Part shown: one piece after another, positions 21,631-33,414 of the stretch | Position numbering within the stretch: position 1 is the stretch's first letter | How the letters are laid out: every line of letters starts with the position of its first letter | Source: Megamerina dolium | Lineage: Eukaryota; Arthropoda; Insecta; Diptera; Megamerinidae | Assembly: GCA_963854835.1 (NCBI GenBank) | Contig: OY978525.1 | Location: 72,745,128 to 72,809,127 of the forward strand | DNA: 64,000 nt | Direction: 5' to 3' | Notes under the pieces: generated by a model | The model's input: only the letters and a program-made list of their open reading frames with translations | Databases searched by the model: none | What the model was told of the DNA's origin: nothing | Translations under genes and position numbers: made by a program

Positions 21631-21631
21631 A

Positions 21632-21840
21632 ACATATAGAACTACCCACAAATACATCCCTAACGATATGACGAAGCAGAAGGAAGCATGACGAAAGCAC
21701 AACGGACTATCTTTAAAAAATGCCTAAGTAGGCCAGTTTCGTTCTGAGAAGCCATCCGCGTTGTTTCATATGCAAAGAAAGAAAACTCTTATAATTAAAA
21801 TCATCGAGTTTTATTTCACATTGTCGTTCACCGTAACCCA
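21632..21840. repeat. Dispersed 205-bp repeat, copy 2
   Basis: Near-identical to 14253-14457 (about 93-95% by eye), in the same orientation, ending at cgttcaccgtaaccca before (TA)n. Confidence 0.75.
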
Positions 21841-21860
21841 CATATATTATATGTATATAT

Positions 21861-21921
<61 letters not shown>

Positions 21922-21979
21922 TACATATATATATATACATATATATATATGTATATTTATATATATATATATATATATA

Positions 21980-22052
<73 letters not shown>
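21841..22052. repeat. (TA)n microsatellite, tail of the minus-strand SINE
   Basis: TA array with TACA and TATG variants. It abuts the 3' end of the SINE at 22053. Confidence 0.9.
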
Positions 22053-22558
<506 letters not shown>

Positions 22559-23572
22559 TACTCCTATTCCCAGTTAACAAAAACTTGTATTTCCTAATTA
22601 GATCATCACAGGGATACACTCTATAATGAAAATACATTTATTATATCTTAAATTAACCTATGTATGATATTACATGTTTTTACCATTTCCCAAATATAAA
22701 ACGAAAGTTTGAAAGTTTTAACTATTTTTTAGTGGTTGTGAACAGTTAACTATTTTTTAGTCATTGTTAACAGTTAACGTGGTTGGGATCACACTTGTAG
22801 TTAAAAGAAAAAATTCATACAGCTGGTTCACTTTATCCGGTTCATTGAATCCTTCCCCAAGTTTTAGCAATAAACTCTCATCACATTTTTGCAATTCAAG
22901 ACACTAAAATTAAACATTTTTCTGAATCGTATAACGACATCTAATTAAAACGAACACATGATAATAATTTCATTAATTAAATTCTTGAAGGTATCCGTTT
23001 TTAAGTGATTATTTTATATATCATTATATTTTATTTTAATAAATGTTCTTGTACTATAAGATTACAACCAAATTACATACACATGTGCTAATTTTTGTGA
23101 ACTATTTATACTTACATATGTGTGTATGTATATCTATTTAGATTGCAATTGGAAGATCACATGCACATGTTCTAATACCTTGTAAATATTACAAACAAGG
23201 ATAATCCGTATTAATTGACACGCAACACTACATAACACAACCAATTGCTGATATGATTTCAAAGTAACTGAACTGAATTTCTCCTTCAGCGCTAAACATT
23301 ACAACATTGGAGAGCTTTATTCTTGCTAAAGAATTGTGTTTATGAAACAATTTTAGTGACATGTTGCTTGGAGGATAGCTCCGCCTTCTCGAACGAACAT
23401 GCGCAAACATCATTCCAAATCTCTGAAATTAAAAACAGTTAGATAATAGATATATGTATAAGTAAAGTGTTAATATTTATAATATTATTGCTGCTATTAT
23501 TATTTTTATGTAAATAATATTATTATTCGAAACAAAGTAGAATTTTAAAATATTATATCTTAGTATCCACTT
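22559..23572. other. AT-rich non-coding interval
   Basis: No coding region or element boundary recognised. It contains a short local repeat (ttaactattttttag twice near 22720-22760). Confidence 0.4.
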
Positions 23573-24346
23573 TTATTCATATTTCTGTATGGCAAAATTG
23601 TCAAAAAGAGTCGGATTTTTAAAATCAACAATATTTTGACTATGATTTAGTGCCATTATTTTTGTTTTTATTATTATTGTTCTTATTATTATTGATACAT
23701 CGAATTTGCGAGTGTGGTGCACCCAGCTAACACGTGGTCTATCTGCAGGGGTATTCGCATAACGTATGATGAAGGCAAAAATGGTGCCTTCGGTTTCGGC
23801 GAATATTGCTCTGTTGGTAAGCCATAAGTGCGACAATTTTTGGTTGACATGCGGATTTAGCAAGTGGCGGTATACGCCATGAACTACCATTTCAGACCAT
23901 TTTTGTAGTTTTCCATCTGTTGGTATAGTGTTCCTGCTTTCGTAAGCTTGATGCATTCGAAGCGGAGTGAAACTAACATCTGCGGCAACTGCAGCAAGGT
24001 GCATTTCAGATTGGGACGATTTCTGGTGAAAATATGCTCTGAGACTTAGAATAAGTTTATCATGCAATGCTCCGACGTCTATCTGACTTCTGCCACCAGC
24101 TTTCCTTGGCAAGGTAGTTCGAATGACGGAACACTTGGGATGGTGCAAATTTTCCATTCCAAATTCGGTTGTTGGCCACTTGACAATGCCAAAGCTGTAC
24201 GATACCACCGATATGGCAAATGAATTGATGGCGTAGATTTGATTTTTCCCGTTAGTCTGGGTTTTATATATAGCGTGAAGGAGTCTATTAAACTCTACTA
24301 TCAGTTTGTTGCTTATTTGAATGGAGTCTATGGCGTTACTCTGCAT
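23573..24346 (-). pseudogene. R2-like LINE C-terminal domain
   Basis: A 257-codon open segment after the RT. It contains INSFAISVVSYSFGIVKWP, KCSVIRTTLPRKAGGRSQID, HLWLTNRAIFAETEG and a C-terminal ANTPADRP. This type of C-terminal region follows RT in R2-like single-ORF LINEs. The Cys-rich nuclease-linked motif expected in R2 is not clearly visible, which weakens the clade assignment. It is in the same orientation as the RT segment 15 bp upstream. Confidence 0.65.
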
Positions 24347-24696
24347 AACCCGTAGATATTTCTATACCTCGTCTGGTTCCATTTCTTTAATGTCGAGACT
24401 GTCACGCTCCACTGACGTCCACCGGGGATCCACTTTTCCCTTGAGTATCGTAATTTTACTACACTTGTCAGGACCAATAGGCATTTTTATGTCATTGTAG
24501 AAAGTTTCTACACATTTCAATAGGTTTTCGAGATGGTTAGGCTTACTAGCAGAAAGCTTTAAGTCTTCAACGTAGAAGAGGTAGTTCAATCGATATCCTT
24601 GGGACTGGCCATGCTTCAACACATAACGGTATCCCGTCTTACGCAAGATGTGACTTAGGGGATTCATCTGATGAAAACCAGAGGGAGTTTATTGAG

Positions 24697-25077
24697 TCAA
24701 CTTGTTCTCCAATATTGTATGATTTTCTTTAAGAAAAGTATGATATCGTGATTGAATTTGTATAGATACGGTACTTCTGTAAGCCATGTATGAGGTACTG
24801 AATCAAAAGCTTTCATCCAGCCAATATATACCGCATAAAGGTTTCTGGTTTCTTTTTTATATTGTCCAAGTATTACTTGGTCTATAATCAGCTGCTCTTT
24901 GCACCCCTGCGATGATCGTATACACCCCTTCTGCTCTTTTGCTATCAGATTGTTTTCTTTAATGTGATCATAAAAGATGTTGGATATGCACGATGTGAGC
25001 ATTTTGTAAATAACTGAAAGATTAGTGATTGGCCTAGACATTGAAGGATCGGTGGTATTGCCGCCTTTCGGAATCAT
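24697..25077 (-). pseudogene. R2-like LINE reverse transcriptase, fingers/palm part
   Basis: Encodes MIPKGGNTTDPSMSRPITNL, then ISNIFYDHIKENNLIAKEQK and YAVYIGWMKAFDSVPHTWL. The usual first catalytic Asp position (YIDYxKAFDS in related elements) reads YIGWMKAFDS here, so a conserved Asp appears lost. It continues in another frame at 24362-24667 with FYVEDLKLSAS. It would copy LINE RNA at the target site; inactive. Confidence 0.75.
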
Positions 25078-26329
25078 GTATGTTATACCAAGAGTTAAGA
25101 TTTCTGGTATTTCCTCATCGCCGGCTATGACCTTGGTAAAGAGCTAGGCGAAAATTTGCTTTTGATTTCATTCTCCGGAAAAATACTTTAGGATTATTCT
25201 AATACAAACGGTTATGCTCTTTTCGGCTCTCAGATAGACTATACTTTTCTCTTCTAATGCACAGTGTCCTCAGTTTTTATTTAAGTGTATCAAGCGTCCG
25301 CATAGATCGCTCTTGTGTCAAGTCTTCTCAACCACGTCGGCCTACCATCCTTACTTTATGGTTCGGCTTAGGTGGTCTTTGTTTCTGATCCTGCTGATCG
25401 CTTTCAAAATGTTTATTGGTAATTATTTTAGAGATAGACTTTCCCGCGCAATATATTATAATTTCTAACTCCTCAAGGCTAGTATCTGCATCCATTTATT
25501 CTGGTAATACGGCAAGGTTGAAATGCGACACTAGTTTCACAAGTTTTGCTGAGTTGTGAAGTTTTGGTAAACTTTGCATACTCACCACCTGCATTCCTCT
25601 ATATTTCACATAGTTCTGATGGAAGTGACTATATGCACTCTCCGCATCTATAGGTTCTGCTGGTTCACTGATTTAACCAATATGCACAGGAGCATCTTGT
25701 TAGCATACTGGAGCTTCCTCACTAGGTTGTGGCGCTTCTTCGTGTACATTGATGATTTGCAAAGAGACGCGGCTGCCTCTGAATTGAGATCGAGTTCTCG
25801 CGCCACTTCTTATTTTATCTCCTCCCTTCTTGCTTCTGTAATATATTCATGCTAGCATATCGCCCTAAAGTGATCAGACAGATTTTGCTCTGAAACATCC
25901 ATTTGTGGATATTTTGTTAAACTTTTCACGAAAACGTTTTCTAAAAAGTGTTCTATGTGTTTCTAATTTGGTGATTTGTAGGTATGTGCGTAATAAAAAT
26001 TTATTAATTTCTAGTGTCCATTTCTTACGGTATCTAGGTGACACTGTCGGACTGATCGCTGCATTTGATGCCTGTGAAACACTTTCCGGCTGCAAGAACG
26101 TCGTTCTATTATCCCCAGAGTTGTTGTTTATATCTAAAGTATAGTCAGTCTGAGGTCCAGTTGAGCCACGCTTCAGAAAACTATGATTAAAATGATTGTT
26201 AAGGTTATCCGAGGCTTGATCTATTCTTCTCATTTTGTAGATGGTTCCATTTTACACCTTCTGGCAGGTTCTCACATGAAGTACAGAACCTGACCGATTA
26301 GCCGCTCACTGTGAGACAGACGCTTTCGA

Positions 26330-26444
26330 GTTTGATTTTCCAGTTTTGGTCCGCGGGTGGTATTTTATTTCCCACCTACCCTTTATATTTACCGAGCATT
26401 CCCCTATCCGCCACCTGGGGACGCGTCCGATGAGAGACTGGAAA
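26330..26444 (-). ncRNA. Structured leader RNA candidate of the R2-like LINE
   Basis: The minus strand carries the core atcggacgcgtccccaggtg (26412-26431) followed by gcggataggggaa. It is enclosed by a perfect 8-bp helix, tttccagt/actggaaa (26337-26344 with 26437-26444). The same core with a different but complementary closing helix occurs at 53054-53169, before another LINE. Details are in the findings. Confidence 0.5.
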
Positions 26445-26994
26445 CTCCGCACGGATTATTATTATTATTACTATTATTGTATTATTATTATTTTTTTTAT
26501 AGATATCGAATTCACATCTTTCAGCTAGAATTTACGTACTCGGGTTATGGACCAAAGGCACTCTCTGTTATGTTTTTATTTATTATTTTTTCCCACCATT
26601 ATTTTAAGTTATTTTACATGCATGTAGTAGCGGTATATTTAGGAACTGTTTCTTTTGAGTCTATTACATTGTTACGTTTCCTGTTGCTATTTGTACGTCG
26701 AACACTGAAGCAAAAAAGAAAACAGTTTATAACATTATAGACATTGAAATGTGTACGCGCGTGGGTTATGTACATTGGAACTAATCTGTGTATACGGGTT
26801 TGTTTTATAGCTCCGCAGCTTCAGCCATGGGGAAGGGTTCATATGTTGGTTACACAAGTACAATAAAATTTATATTTATCACATTTCCTCAAATCGCACA
26901 TATGGTCGCTCGATAATGAATTTGGAGTGAACTACACTCAAACACTCTTCACCAAATAGTAAGTTCAGGAAGAAAAAAAAAAAGAATATACATC
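26445..26994. other. Non-coding interval with (TTA)n
   Basis: A (TTA)n stretch lies at about 26455-26497. Nothing else is recognised apart from a purine run at 26969-26983, just before the LTR fragment. Confidence 0.45.
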
Positions 26995-27084
26995 TGACTG
27001 TGTGAGGGAGTTTTTATGCCGGTGGGCCTGACCTGTCGGTTCTAATTCCAGTTGGTGGAAGTATGATCCTGCAGGTGTTGCTGT
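26995..27084 (+). mobile_element. LTR fragment (TGTGTGAGGG family), copy 1
   Basis: The sequence tgtgtgagggagtttttatg... through cctgcaggtgttgctgt is also found at 30553-30650 with few differences. It is preceded by a purine-rich run, as a polypurine tract would be. It is broken off at 27085 by a long inverted repeat. Confidence 0.55.
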
Positions 27085-27419
27085 AATTATTTTATATTCT
27101 CTTATCTCGATATTTACATTATTCAATGTAAAGTAATACAAATTCAGGGAACTTAAAATAGCATTAAGAATAATAGTAATAATGAGAGAAACCTTAAAAA
27201 CTAATTCAAAATAAATTCATATTAAGAAGGAAAGTAACTTTATTTATAAGTAACTTTATTTATAAGTTACTTTCCTTCTTAATATGAATTTATTTTGAAT
27301 TAGTTTTTAAGGTTTCTCTCATTATTACTATTATTCTTAATGCTATTTTAAGTTCCCTGAATTTGTATTACTTTACATTGAATAATGTAAATATCGAGAT
27401 AAGAGAATATAAAATAATT
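27085..27419. repeat. Perfect palindrome, 155-bp arms and 25-bp loop
   Basis: 27085-27239 and 27265-27419 are exact reverse complements as far as I can check by eye. The 25-bp loop is part of a 16-bp tandem unit (aagtaactttatttat). No coding content. Confidence 0.85.
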
Positions 27420-27540
27420 CGTAACAAATTCATAATAAATTGAGAAAGGAAAAGTAAAAAACTTAAAGTAATACAATTCAATTTTAAATTGATAATTATA
27501 ATACAGCAAATGCAATATACTGCTGGAATCGGGAACTCCA

Positions 27541-28157
27541 TTAAAAGGGGGTGACAGTCCAGTCTGTTGATGGCAAGGGCGGCATCACGGTAGATGAAGG
27601 AGGGAAGGCGAGGCGAGTCTGATTACCAAATAACAAGTTCATGGGAAACAACTGTCCCATGGATGGAGCCGCGCCTTGTATTGGCACAATGTTCACAGGA
27701 ACAACTTGCGGTGCTGGTGTAGCCTGGTTACACGTGCATGGTTTCGATGGTGCAGGAGTGGGAGAATTAGGTTGATGCTGCTTTACTTTCTTTTTGGCGA
27801 GTTTGGCCCGTTTCGATACGTTGTCCACCCTTCCGTGGAACAACGTGTGATGTTTTCCACCACAATGATGGCATCGCACCGCGCTTGTACATGCTGAACC
27901 TCGTGGCTATATGCCAAGCAATTAAGGCAATATCGATGCCGGACAACTGCTTCAAACCTGCTTCCCAATGCCATTGAAAGAAACCGTGTACATAAGCACA
28001 ACGGATGATCGCGATTACATACACGGCAGTCGCGTTGCAACTTCTGTGGTGCAACATTGTCACGGAAACCACGAGGTGGACGAGCAGGACTCTCTCCGCT
28101 CGTCATTCTCTTCTTCGGAGGCATATTGTCTGGCACAATAATAATAAAAAAAAACAC
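27541..28157 (-). pseudogene. Gag-like zinc-knuckle ORF downstream of BEL pol
   Basis: Starts MPPKKRMTSGESPARPPRGF (basic, Pro-rich), then CRVCNRDHPLCLC, CLNCLAYSHEVQHVQARC and, after a frameshift near 27880, CHHCGGKHHTLFH. A Pro/Thr-rich low-complexity tail follows, ending VTPF, stop. The Cys/His array resembles the nucleic-acid-binding end of BEL Gag. Here it stands as a separate ORF 180 bp after the end of pol rather than before it. It may be an accessory ORF of the element, a rearranged gag piece, or an unrelated small gene. The single frameshift suggests decay. Confidence 0.55.
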
Positions 28158-28336
28158 AAAAAAAAGAGATTAGAATGCTGGAATACAAAATAAAGGGAAA
28201 ATGGATTAGCGATAGCCATCGAAAGTCCGTTAAGTTGTACTACGGGTTAGTGACAGAGTATGATTTAAATTCGGAAATAATTTAATATAATTAGAAGCAT
28301 ATAAGTACGGACTGAGAAGAATGTGGCTAGAAACGC
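28158..28336. other. Spacer between BEL pol and zinc-knuckle ORF
   Basis: AT-rich, no recognisable signal. Confidence 0.4.
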
Positions 28337-28632
28337 TTAGGGAAGAGCTACAAGCTTAACAATAACCCGAGTCAGCATGCCTCGTGAAGTTCTTACATCA
28401 GCCACTCGTACACGTGAATCGGGTCCCAAATACGTCTTATGGACTCTACCTAGTCTGCATTCATTGGGTGGTAGTTGTTCGCTGCGTATGACAACAAGGT
28501 CACCTACGCATACATCTTTCTCTGGGGATTTCCATTTCCTGCGTTTATGTAGTTCTTTAAGGTATTCCTCCTTCCACTGTAAGCAGAAGGATTGGTAAAT
28601 TACCTTAAGACGTTGCCAACGGTTAATTGTAC

Positions 28633-29451
28633 TTATTGACTGGCCAGAGACGTCAAGTTCAGCTGGTGACAATAATGGAAATCCAATGAAGAAGTGACCA
28701 GGCGTAAGGGGAAGTCCCATGTCTGATGGGTTATCAGACATGGGACTTTAGGGCCTCGAGTTGAGACATACCTCGATACGAGAAAGTAAAGTGCTGAATT
28801 CTTCAAATGAGCCTTAAAACTCTTTACACCTGCCTCCCAAAGGCTACCCACGTGAGGCGCCCCAGCAAGAATAAAGCGCCATTCTAGCTTCTGATGGCTA
28901 TGGGAAGATTCAACACTTTCGAGTAAATGACGTAGAAATTTCTCATTTTCAGCTCGCAGAGCACGAGAAGCACCAACAAACGATGTCCCATTGTCAGAAA
29001 ATATTAATGCTGGGCATCCACGACGGGGAAAGAAGCAAGAGAATGCGGCAAGAAAGATAGGCGTTGTCAAATAGCTCGTTACCTCCAAATGTATAGCCTT
29101 TGTGGCAAAACATACAAACAGGCAAACATAGCTTTTGGTTATGCGGCATGCACGGCCGATATGTGTTTTAATGTCGAATGGACCAGCAAAATCGAACCCG
29201 GTGGTAGAAAAGGGTATCGAGAGGGATGTGCGTTTGGGTGGCAAAGCAACCATTACCTGGTTGTAGTGCTTTTGTTTTTCAAGCACACATATTTTGCACT
29301 TATGCACGGTTGTCTTTACTAAGTTTTTTAGCTTGGGAGTCCAGAACTCCATACGTATTAAGCGTAGGAGCAACTGATTAGCGCTGTGCATTGAGACCGA
29401 ATGAACAAACTCAAGTAGCAACTGGGTTAATCGTCCACCATATGGGAGCAA
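28633..29451 (-). pseudogene. BEL/Pao integrase
   Basis: A 272-codon open segment. The zinc-binding part H-H-C-C includes NQLLLRLIRMEFW and VHKCKICVLEK. The catalytic core shows TTGFDFAGPFDIKTH (first Asp), SDNGTSFVGASRAL (second Asp) and AGAPHVGSLWEAGVKSFKAHL (Glu). It loses homology after SRYVSTRGPKVP by frameshift, and the C-terminal domain continues in the 28337-28741 frame. Catalytic residues are retained, so decay appears recent. Confidence 0.88.
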
Positions 29452-29493
29452 TATAGGGAATCTCTCACGATAAGAGAGAGCTGGGGAGTGAGT

Positions 29494-30354
29494 TTAGCGA
29501 CCGTTTATGCGCATTATTCCACGCGAGTCTATAAACGGGTTGAGCGCGAGTATGCCGCTATTCCGGGGAATCGGGATCTTCTTTGATAAATTAGCATATT
29601 CTTGGGAATAATGTCGCATTTGACATAATATTATTAATTGATTTCGCGTGGAAACGTTTTCTTCAGTCGAGATGCTGAGAGAAGTAAAGCAATAATCAGC
29701 TCGCTTCGCTGCTTGAGTGTTATGGAAGAATCGAAAGATGTAAGAAATGACACATAATGCGCGAGAGAGAGGAGAAAAACGATCCAAAATATTATTGGAT
29801 TCTTCCGATCTTACGAAGTGGAATTTTACAACCTTCATTTCAGGCGTATTAATCAGCTCACAATTCAAAGTTTTGTTGGGCCAATCAGGGCGTGACATTT
29901 TGAGCCAAGATGGCCCTTGCCACCATAATTCATTATTGGCAAGTTCGATGGCAGTAGTACCACGAGTGGCCAAATCGGCGGGATTTTCGAGAGAACAAAC
30001 TTGAGACCAATTTGAGTTTCCAATTTTCTCAACGATGGATGAAAATCGATTCGCCACAAATGTCGTCCAGTGACACGGCGGCTTGTTAAGCCAAGAGAGC
30101 ACGATGGTCAAATCAGGCCAGGAAAATATAGTATATTTCGGGATTCGAAGTTGTGGAATTAACACGTGTAGCATATTTGCTAGCAGATTTGCTACACATA
30201 ATTCCAAACGTGGTAGTGATAAGGTTTTAACTGGGGCAACACGGGTCTTTGCCGCCAACAAATGGACTTCACCAGACGAATTCTCCATACGTATGTATAC
30301 TACTGCGGCATAAGCTTTCTCCGAAGCATCACAGAAGCCATGAAATTGTGACAT
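29494..30354 (-). pseudogene. BEL/Pao RNase H and connection domain
   Basis: A 286-codon open segment. RNase H signatures are [16 protein letters not shown] (first Asp), PRLELCVA (Glu) and [12 protein letters not shown] (Asp), followed by the characteristic [16 protein letters not shown] and WWQGPSWL. It ends in the pre-integrase linker [25 protein letters not shown]. The upstream RT is absent: the sequence changes abruptly at 30354. Confidence 0.88.
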
Positions 30355-30552
30355 TAAAGGAAGAGAGTGAAATACCTTTGGAAGTATTACTGGCTAAATA
30401 TCATTCGTTACCTGATGTAGAAGCCGATGGTGAAGTTGATGTACACAATGGGGAGAAGAGCGAAGATCGTGAACGATCTACTACACCTATAGAAAAATTA
30501 AAATCGCACCGTTCACATCTATTAGATCTGTATCCGGCTCGAAGGACCAACA
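30355..30552 (+). pseudogene. Unassigned ORF tail before an LTR
   Basis: A plus-strand open segment, acidic then basic, reading [19 protein letters not shown] and LKSHRSHLLDLYPARRTNK, stop. It ends directly at an LTR start (tgtgtgaggg). By position it could be the 3' end of an LTR-retrotransposon ORF, opposite in orientation to the BEL pol. No domain recognised. Confidence 0.35.
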
Positions 30553-30680
30553 AATGACTGTGTGAGGGAGTTTTTATGCTGATGGGCCTGACCTGTCGGT
30601 TCTAATTCCAGTTGGTGGAAGTATGATCCTGCAGGTGTTACTGTTACTGCTGTGTATTGCAATTGGTGCAGAAATAAACA
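30553..30680 (+). mobile_element. LTR fragment (TGTGTGAGGG family), copy 2
   Basis: Matches 26995-27084 over about 90 bp and extends further right (tgtattgcaattggtgcag...). Both copies are on the plus strand and bracket 27085-30552. The right end is not defined. Confidence 0.5.
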
Positions 30681-31004
30681 CTTATGTTTTTCTTGTTTCT
30701 TTGGTCAATGTTTGTACAAACTTTATTATTTAAATTACTTTTGATTACTGTTGTTACTTTTTGATTACTTCACTTTGCTTGAGAAAATGGAAAATATAAT
30801 ATTTTATCTAGCACTGCACTGACGGTCTCACTACGAAGGTAATTTTATGATTAAGCAACGTGAAAAAAGTTAATACGAGGTTTAACCCCAAAACAAAGAG
30901 GAGGTAAAAGAGAGAGATAAAATACGAGAAATACCGCGGAATAAACAATATTGAGCGGAATGGGAAGACCGGGCCAAAAAGAACTATCAAGATTTAGCAA
31001 ATCA
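30681..31004. other. AT-rich interval
   Basis: No gene recognised. May include the rest of the LTR. Confidence 0.4.
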
Positions 31005-31182
31005 TTATAAAATAGGTTCGGTTATGCGGCCGCTCCCCAAAGGGGGTCGCACTTAGGCCAAAAATTGGCCCATTGTGTTACCATGCATCACTGATGCTTA
31101 CTATCCTGTTCCCTCTGTTAAGCGGACCCATTGTGATTTCCTAATGAATAGAGCAATATCCCTGACATCCATGGGCGCAAGC

Positions 31183-31910
31183 TCAGTGGTATCTGTAAAA
31201 AAGGCACTCCCCTAGAGTATGCCTTCTACGTGCCAAGGCGGAGCATCTACAGAGGAAATGGTAAACAGTTTCCTCCTCTTCCTCGTCCTGGCAGCTGCGA
31301 CAAAAACCGTTGGCCGTTACACCAAGCCTTGCAGCATGCTTGTGAGTCCAGTGGCCCGTGAGTACGGCAACTACATTACTGATAGTTTTCCTACTTATTG
31401 ACAACAGTGAACGAGTTCTTCTATTGTCAAGAGGTGGCCAGACTTTCCTAGTAGTAACACAAGAGCTATCGTCCTTCCATCTTCTGTTGGCTATAGTTAG
31501 GTAATGTTGCATGACAAGAAGCTTGCATAATGTAGGCGAAATACCTGCTAGATGAGATGGATAGATCTCTTGCAACGTCATCTTCATCTGCCTCACAGTT
31601 CCCTGTAATATTACTATGCCCCGGTACCCATACAATGTGTACATTTTAGTGATCCGCTAGATCGTTAAGAGCTGAGGGCAAGTGCTGATTTGGCGAACGT
31701 TCCTGCGAGAGATTTAATGGCGGCTGGACTGTCGATGTAGATATAAACATCTTTGAAAGATATTGTATTACTGCGAACCCACATTGGCGGCTACTTTATA
31801 GCCATAATCTCAGCTTGAAAAACACTGCAATAGTCGGGTAATCGGAACTTAAGATTAACGCATAAGTAATCAGAAAAAACGCCGCCTCCTACCCTTCCTT
31901 CCAATTTGGA
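31183..31910 (-). pseudogene. LOA-type RNase H and C-terminal Cys/His region
   Basis: 31660-31910 encodes GSKLEGRVGGGVFSDYL and FRLPDYCSVFQAEIMAIK (RNase H strand and catalytic Glu). 31183-31644 continues with VLTGHWTHKHAARLGVTANG, then CRSCQDEEEEETVYHFLCRC and PALARRR-like sequence. The C-x2-C...H-x3-C motif is the usual LINE C-terminal zinc finger. In-frame stops divide the region. Confidence 0.75.
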
Positions 31911-31977
31911 GCCATTGTGTACAATTGTACCGATTGAACTCCAGTTTCGTTGACAATATCCCTATTCCATTCTTCCC

Positions 31978-32781
31978 TTAAGGGTATATGGGTATATGTA
32001 AATGCTTTCTAGTAAAGAGGACTAGCTCAGTTTTGGCAAGGTTGATGGCCGGAAAAGAGTTTGAAGCCCATTTGGACACGATTGATAAGGCAGGGTTCAT
32101 CACTTCTGTGAGTGTATTTAAATATTTTCCCGATGCCACAAGTGCCTCGTCATCTGCATAAGCCACCGCTTTGCAGTCCGTGGCCTGTTATGATATGAGA
32201 ACTTCATTGATAGTTAAGTTCCACAAAAGAGGCGACAGCGCACCCCCTTGAGAGGTGCCTTTAATCGCAAATCTACTAATACATGAGGTACCCAATTTTG
32301 AGTTGATCACTCTTTGCTTTAGCAACAGACTAATGAATCTAATAATAGGTTCATCCACCTTAAGCATAGCAAGAGAGTTTTAGACTGCTTCTGGGTTTAT
32401 GTTATTGAAGGCCCCTTCAATATATAGAAAGGTGACCAGGCTATATTCTTTGCAGTGCATAGATGTTTCGATCTTCTGCACAAGTGAGGGAAGGGCTGTC
32501 CCAACGGACTTACCTTTGTTATATGCATGTTGCAATGAAAAGATATTCTTAGCATCTATAGAGCCCCTTAAGTGCACATCAAGTAGTCTTTCAAGGGTTT
32601 TCAATAAGAAGGATGATAGACTTATAGGTCTGAAATCACTTGACTTTGAGAGGGACGTTTTTCCGTTTTTAGGGGTAAACACCACGTTTACTTTTAGCAA
32701 TGTCTTAAGGACATAACATAGCCTTAGGCATGCAGAGAAGATTACCTCCAACAAAGATGTTAGAAGATCCGCACACCACAT
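31978..32781 (-). pseudogene. LOA-type reverse transcriptase
   Basis: 32380-32781 encodes VVFTPKNGKTSLSKSSDFRP and the ISLSSFLLKTLERLLDVHLR and VTFLYIEGAFNNINPEAV blocks. 31978-32166 encodes MAYADDEALVASG, the YADD catalytic box. Between them the sequence encodes INYQ-type and GVPQG-like words in shifted frames. The conserved DIEGAF reads YIEGAF, so the first catalytic Asp appears lost. Confidence 0.8.
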
Positions 32782-33414
32782 GTCCGAGGGTATAATACCA
32801 TCAGGTCCGGTGACTTGAATGGTTTAAAATTATTTATCGCCCAATTAATCTTTGTTTGATTGATTATTTTGTGCGAGACGTCGTAGGTAATTATACTAGG
32901 ATTAACGTTGGGAGTTCAGCCAAGACTGTCCTCCAAACAACCTGGAAAATGGGTATCAATTAGTACCCGAGAGTTTCCAGACTTGAAGTAGTCCAATCAC
33001 CATCCCCTTCATAATGAAACTGGGTGTAACTGTATTCGTTGCGATAATCTTACGTAGGTGGCTTGCCTGTGCAACTTCCTCTATGGTACTTCAAAAGTCA
33101 TTCCATGATGATCTTTTTGCTCTCCTTATGGCATTTTTAAACACTCGTAGGCTCTCCTTATAGAGTTGCCATTGATTAGTGATTTTGGCTCGATTGAATT
33201 GCTGTCGACACTCCTTCCTTAGGCCTACCGACCACCACGGAGGTCTCTTCTTTTTTGGAGTCCTTCTAATTGGACAGGACGCTACAGTAGCTTTCCTGCA
33301 AGCTTCTGCAATTTGTTGAACACCGACCTCAAATTGCTCCTCATTTTGCAAGCTTGAATGCGCCATGTTTATATATAAAGGGTGGCCCTATACTTATTCC
33401 AATTTGTGCGTTTC

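Larger units (their letters stand above)
23573..26444 (-). mobile_element. R2-like non-LTR retrotransposon (single broken ORF)
   Basis: A minus-strand LINE. Its N-terminal conserved domain, YRKKWTLEINKFLLRTYLQI, is at 25874-26233. A middle region reads EYITEARREEIK. The RT follows: SRPITNLSVIYKMLTS, KEQKGCIRSSQGCKEQLIID and MKAFDSVPHTWL at 24697-25077, then FYVEDLKLSAS (catalytic box YVED rather than YVDD/YADD) at 24362-24667. The C-terminal domain is at 23573-24346. A structured leader at 26330-26444 precedes it. Many stops and frameshifts. R2/R4-group assignment is my inference from motif wording. Confidence 0.75.
28337..30354 (-). mobile_element. BEL/Pao pol: RNase H, integrase and C-terminal domain (copy D)
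   Basis: Minus-strand pol segments in order. RNase H is at 29494-30354: [20 protein letters not shown] with catalytic Asp, [30 protein letters not shown]. The integrase zinc and DDE core is at 28633-29451: VHKCKICVLEKQK, TGFDFAGPF, IFSDNGTSFVGA, GSLWEAGVKSFK. The C-terminal DUF5641-like tail is at 28337-28741: DVCVGDLVVIRSEQLPPNECRLGRV. A stop separates RNase H from integrase and a frameshift separates integrase from the tail. RT and gag are missing at the 30354 end. Confidence 0.9.

Noticed and set aside
26399..26445. A hammerhead-like core (cgatgag...gaaact) on the plus strand
   Set aside because: The CUGAUGA box and the stem arrangement do not fit; the comparison with 53 kb supports structure on the other strand instead.
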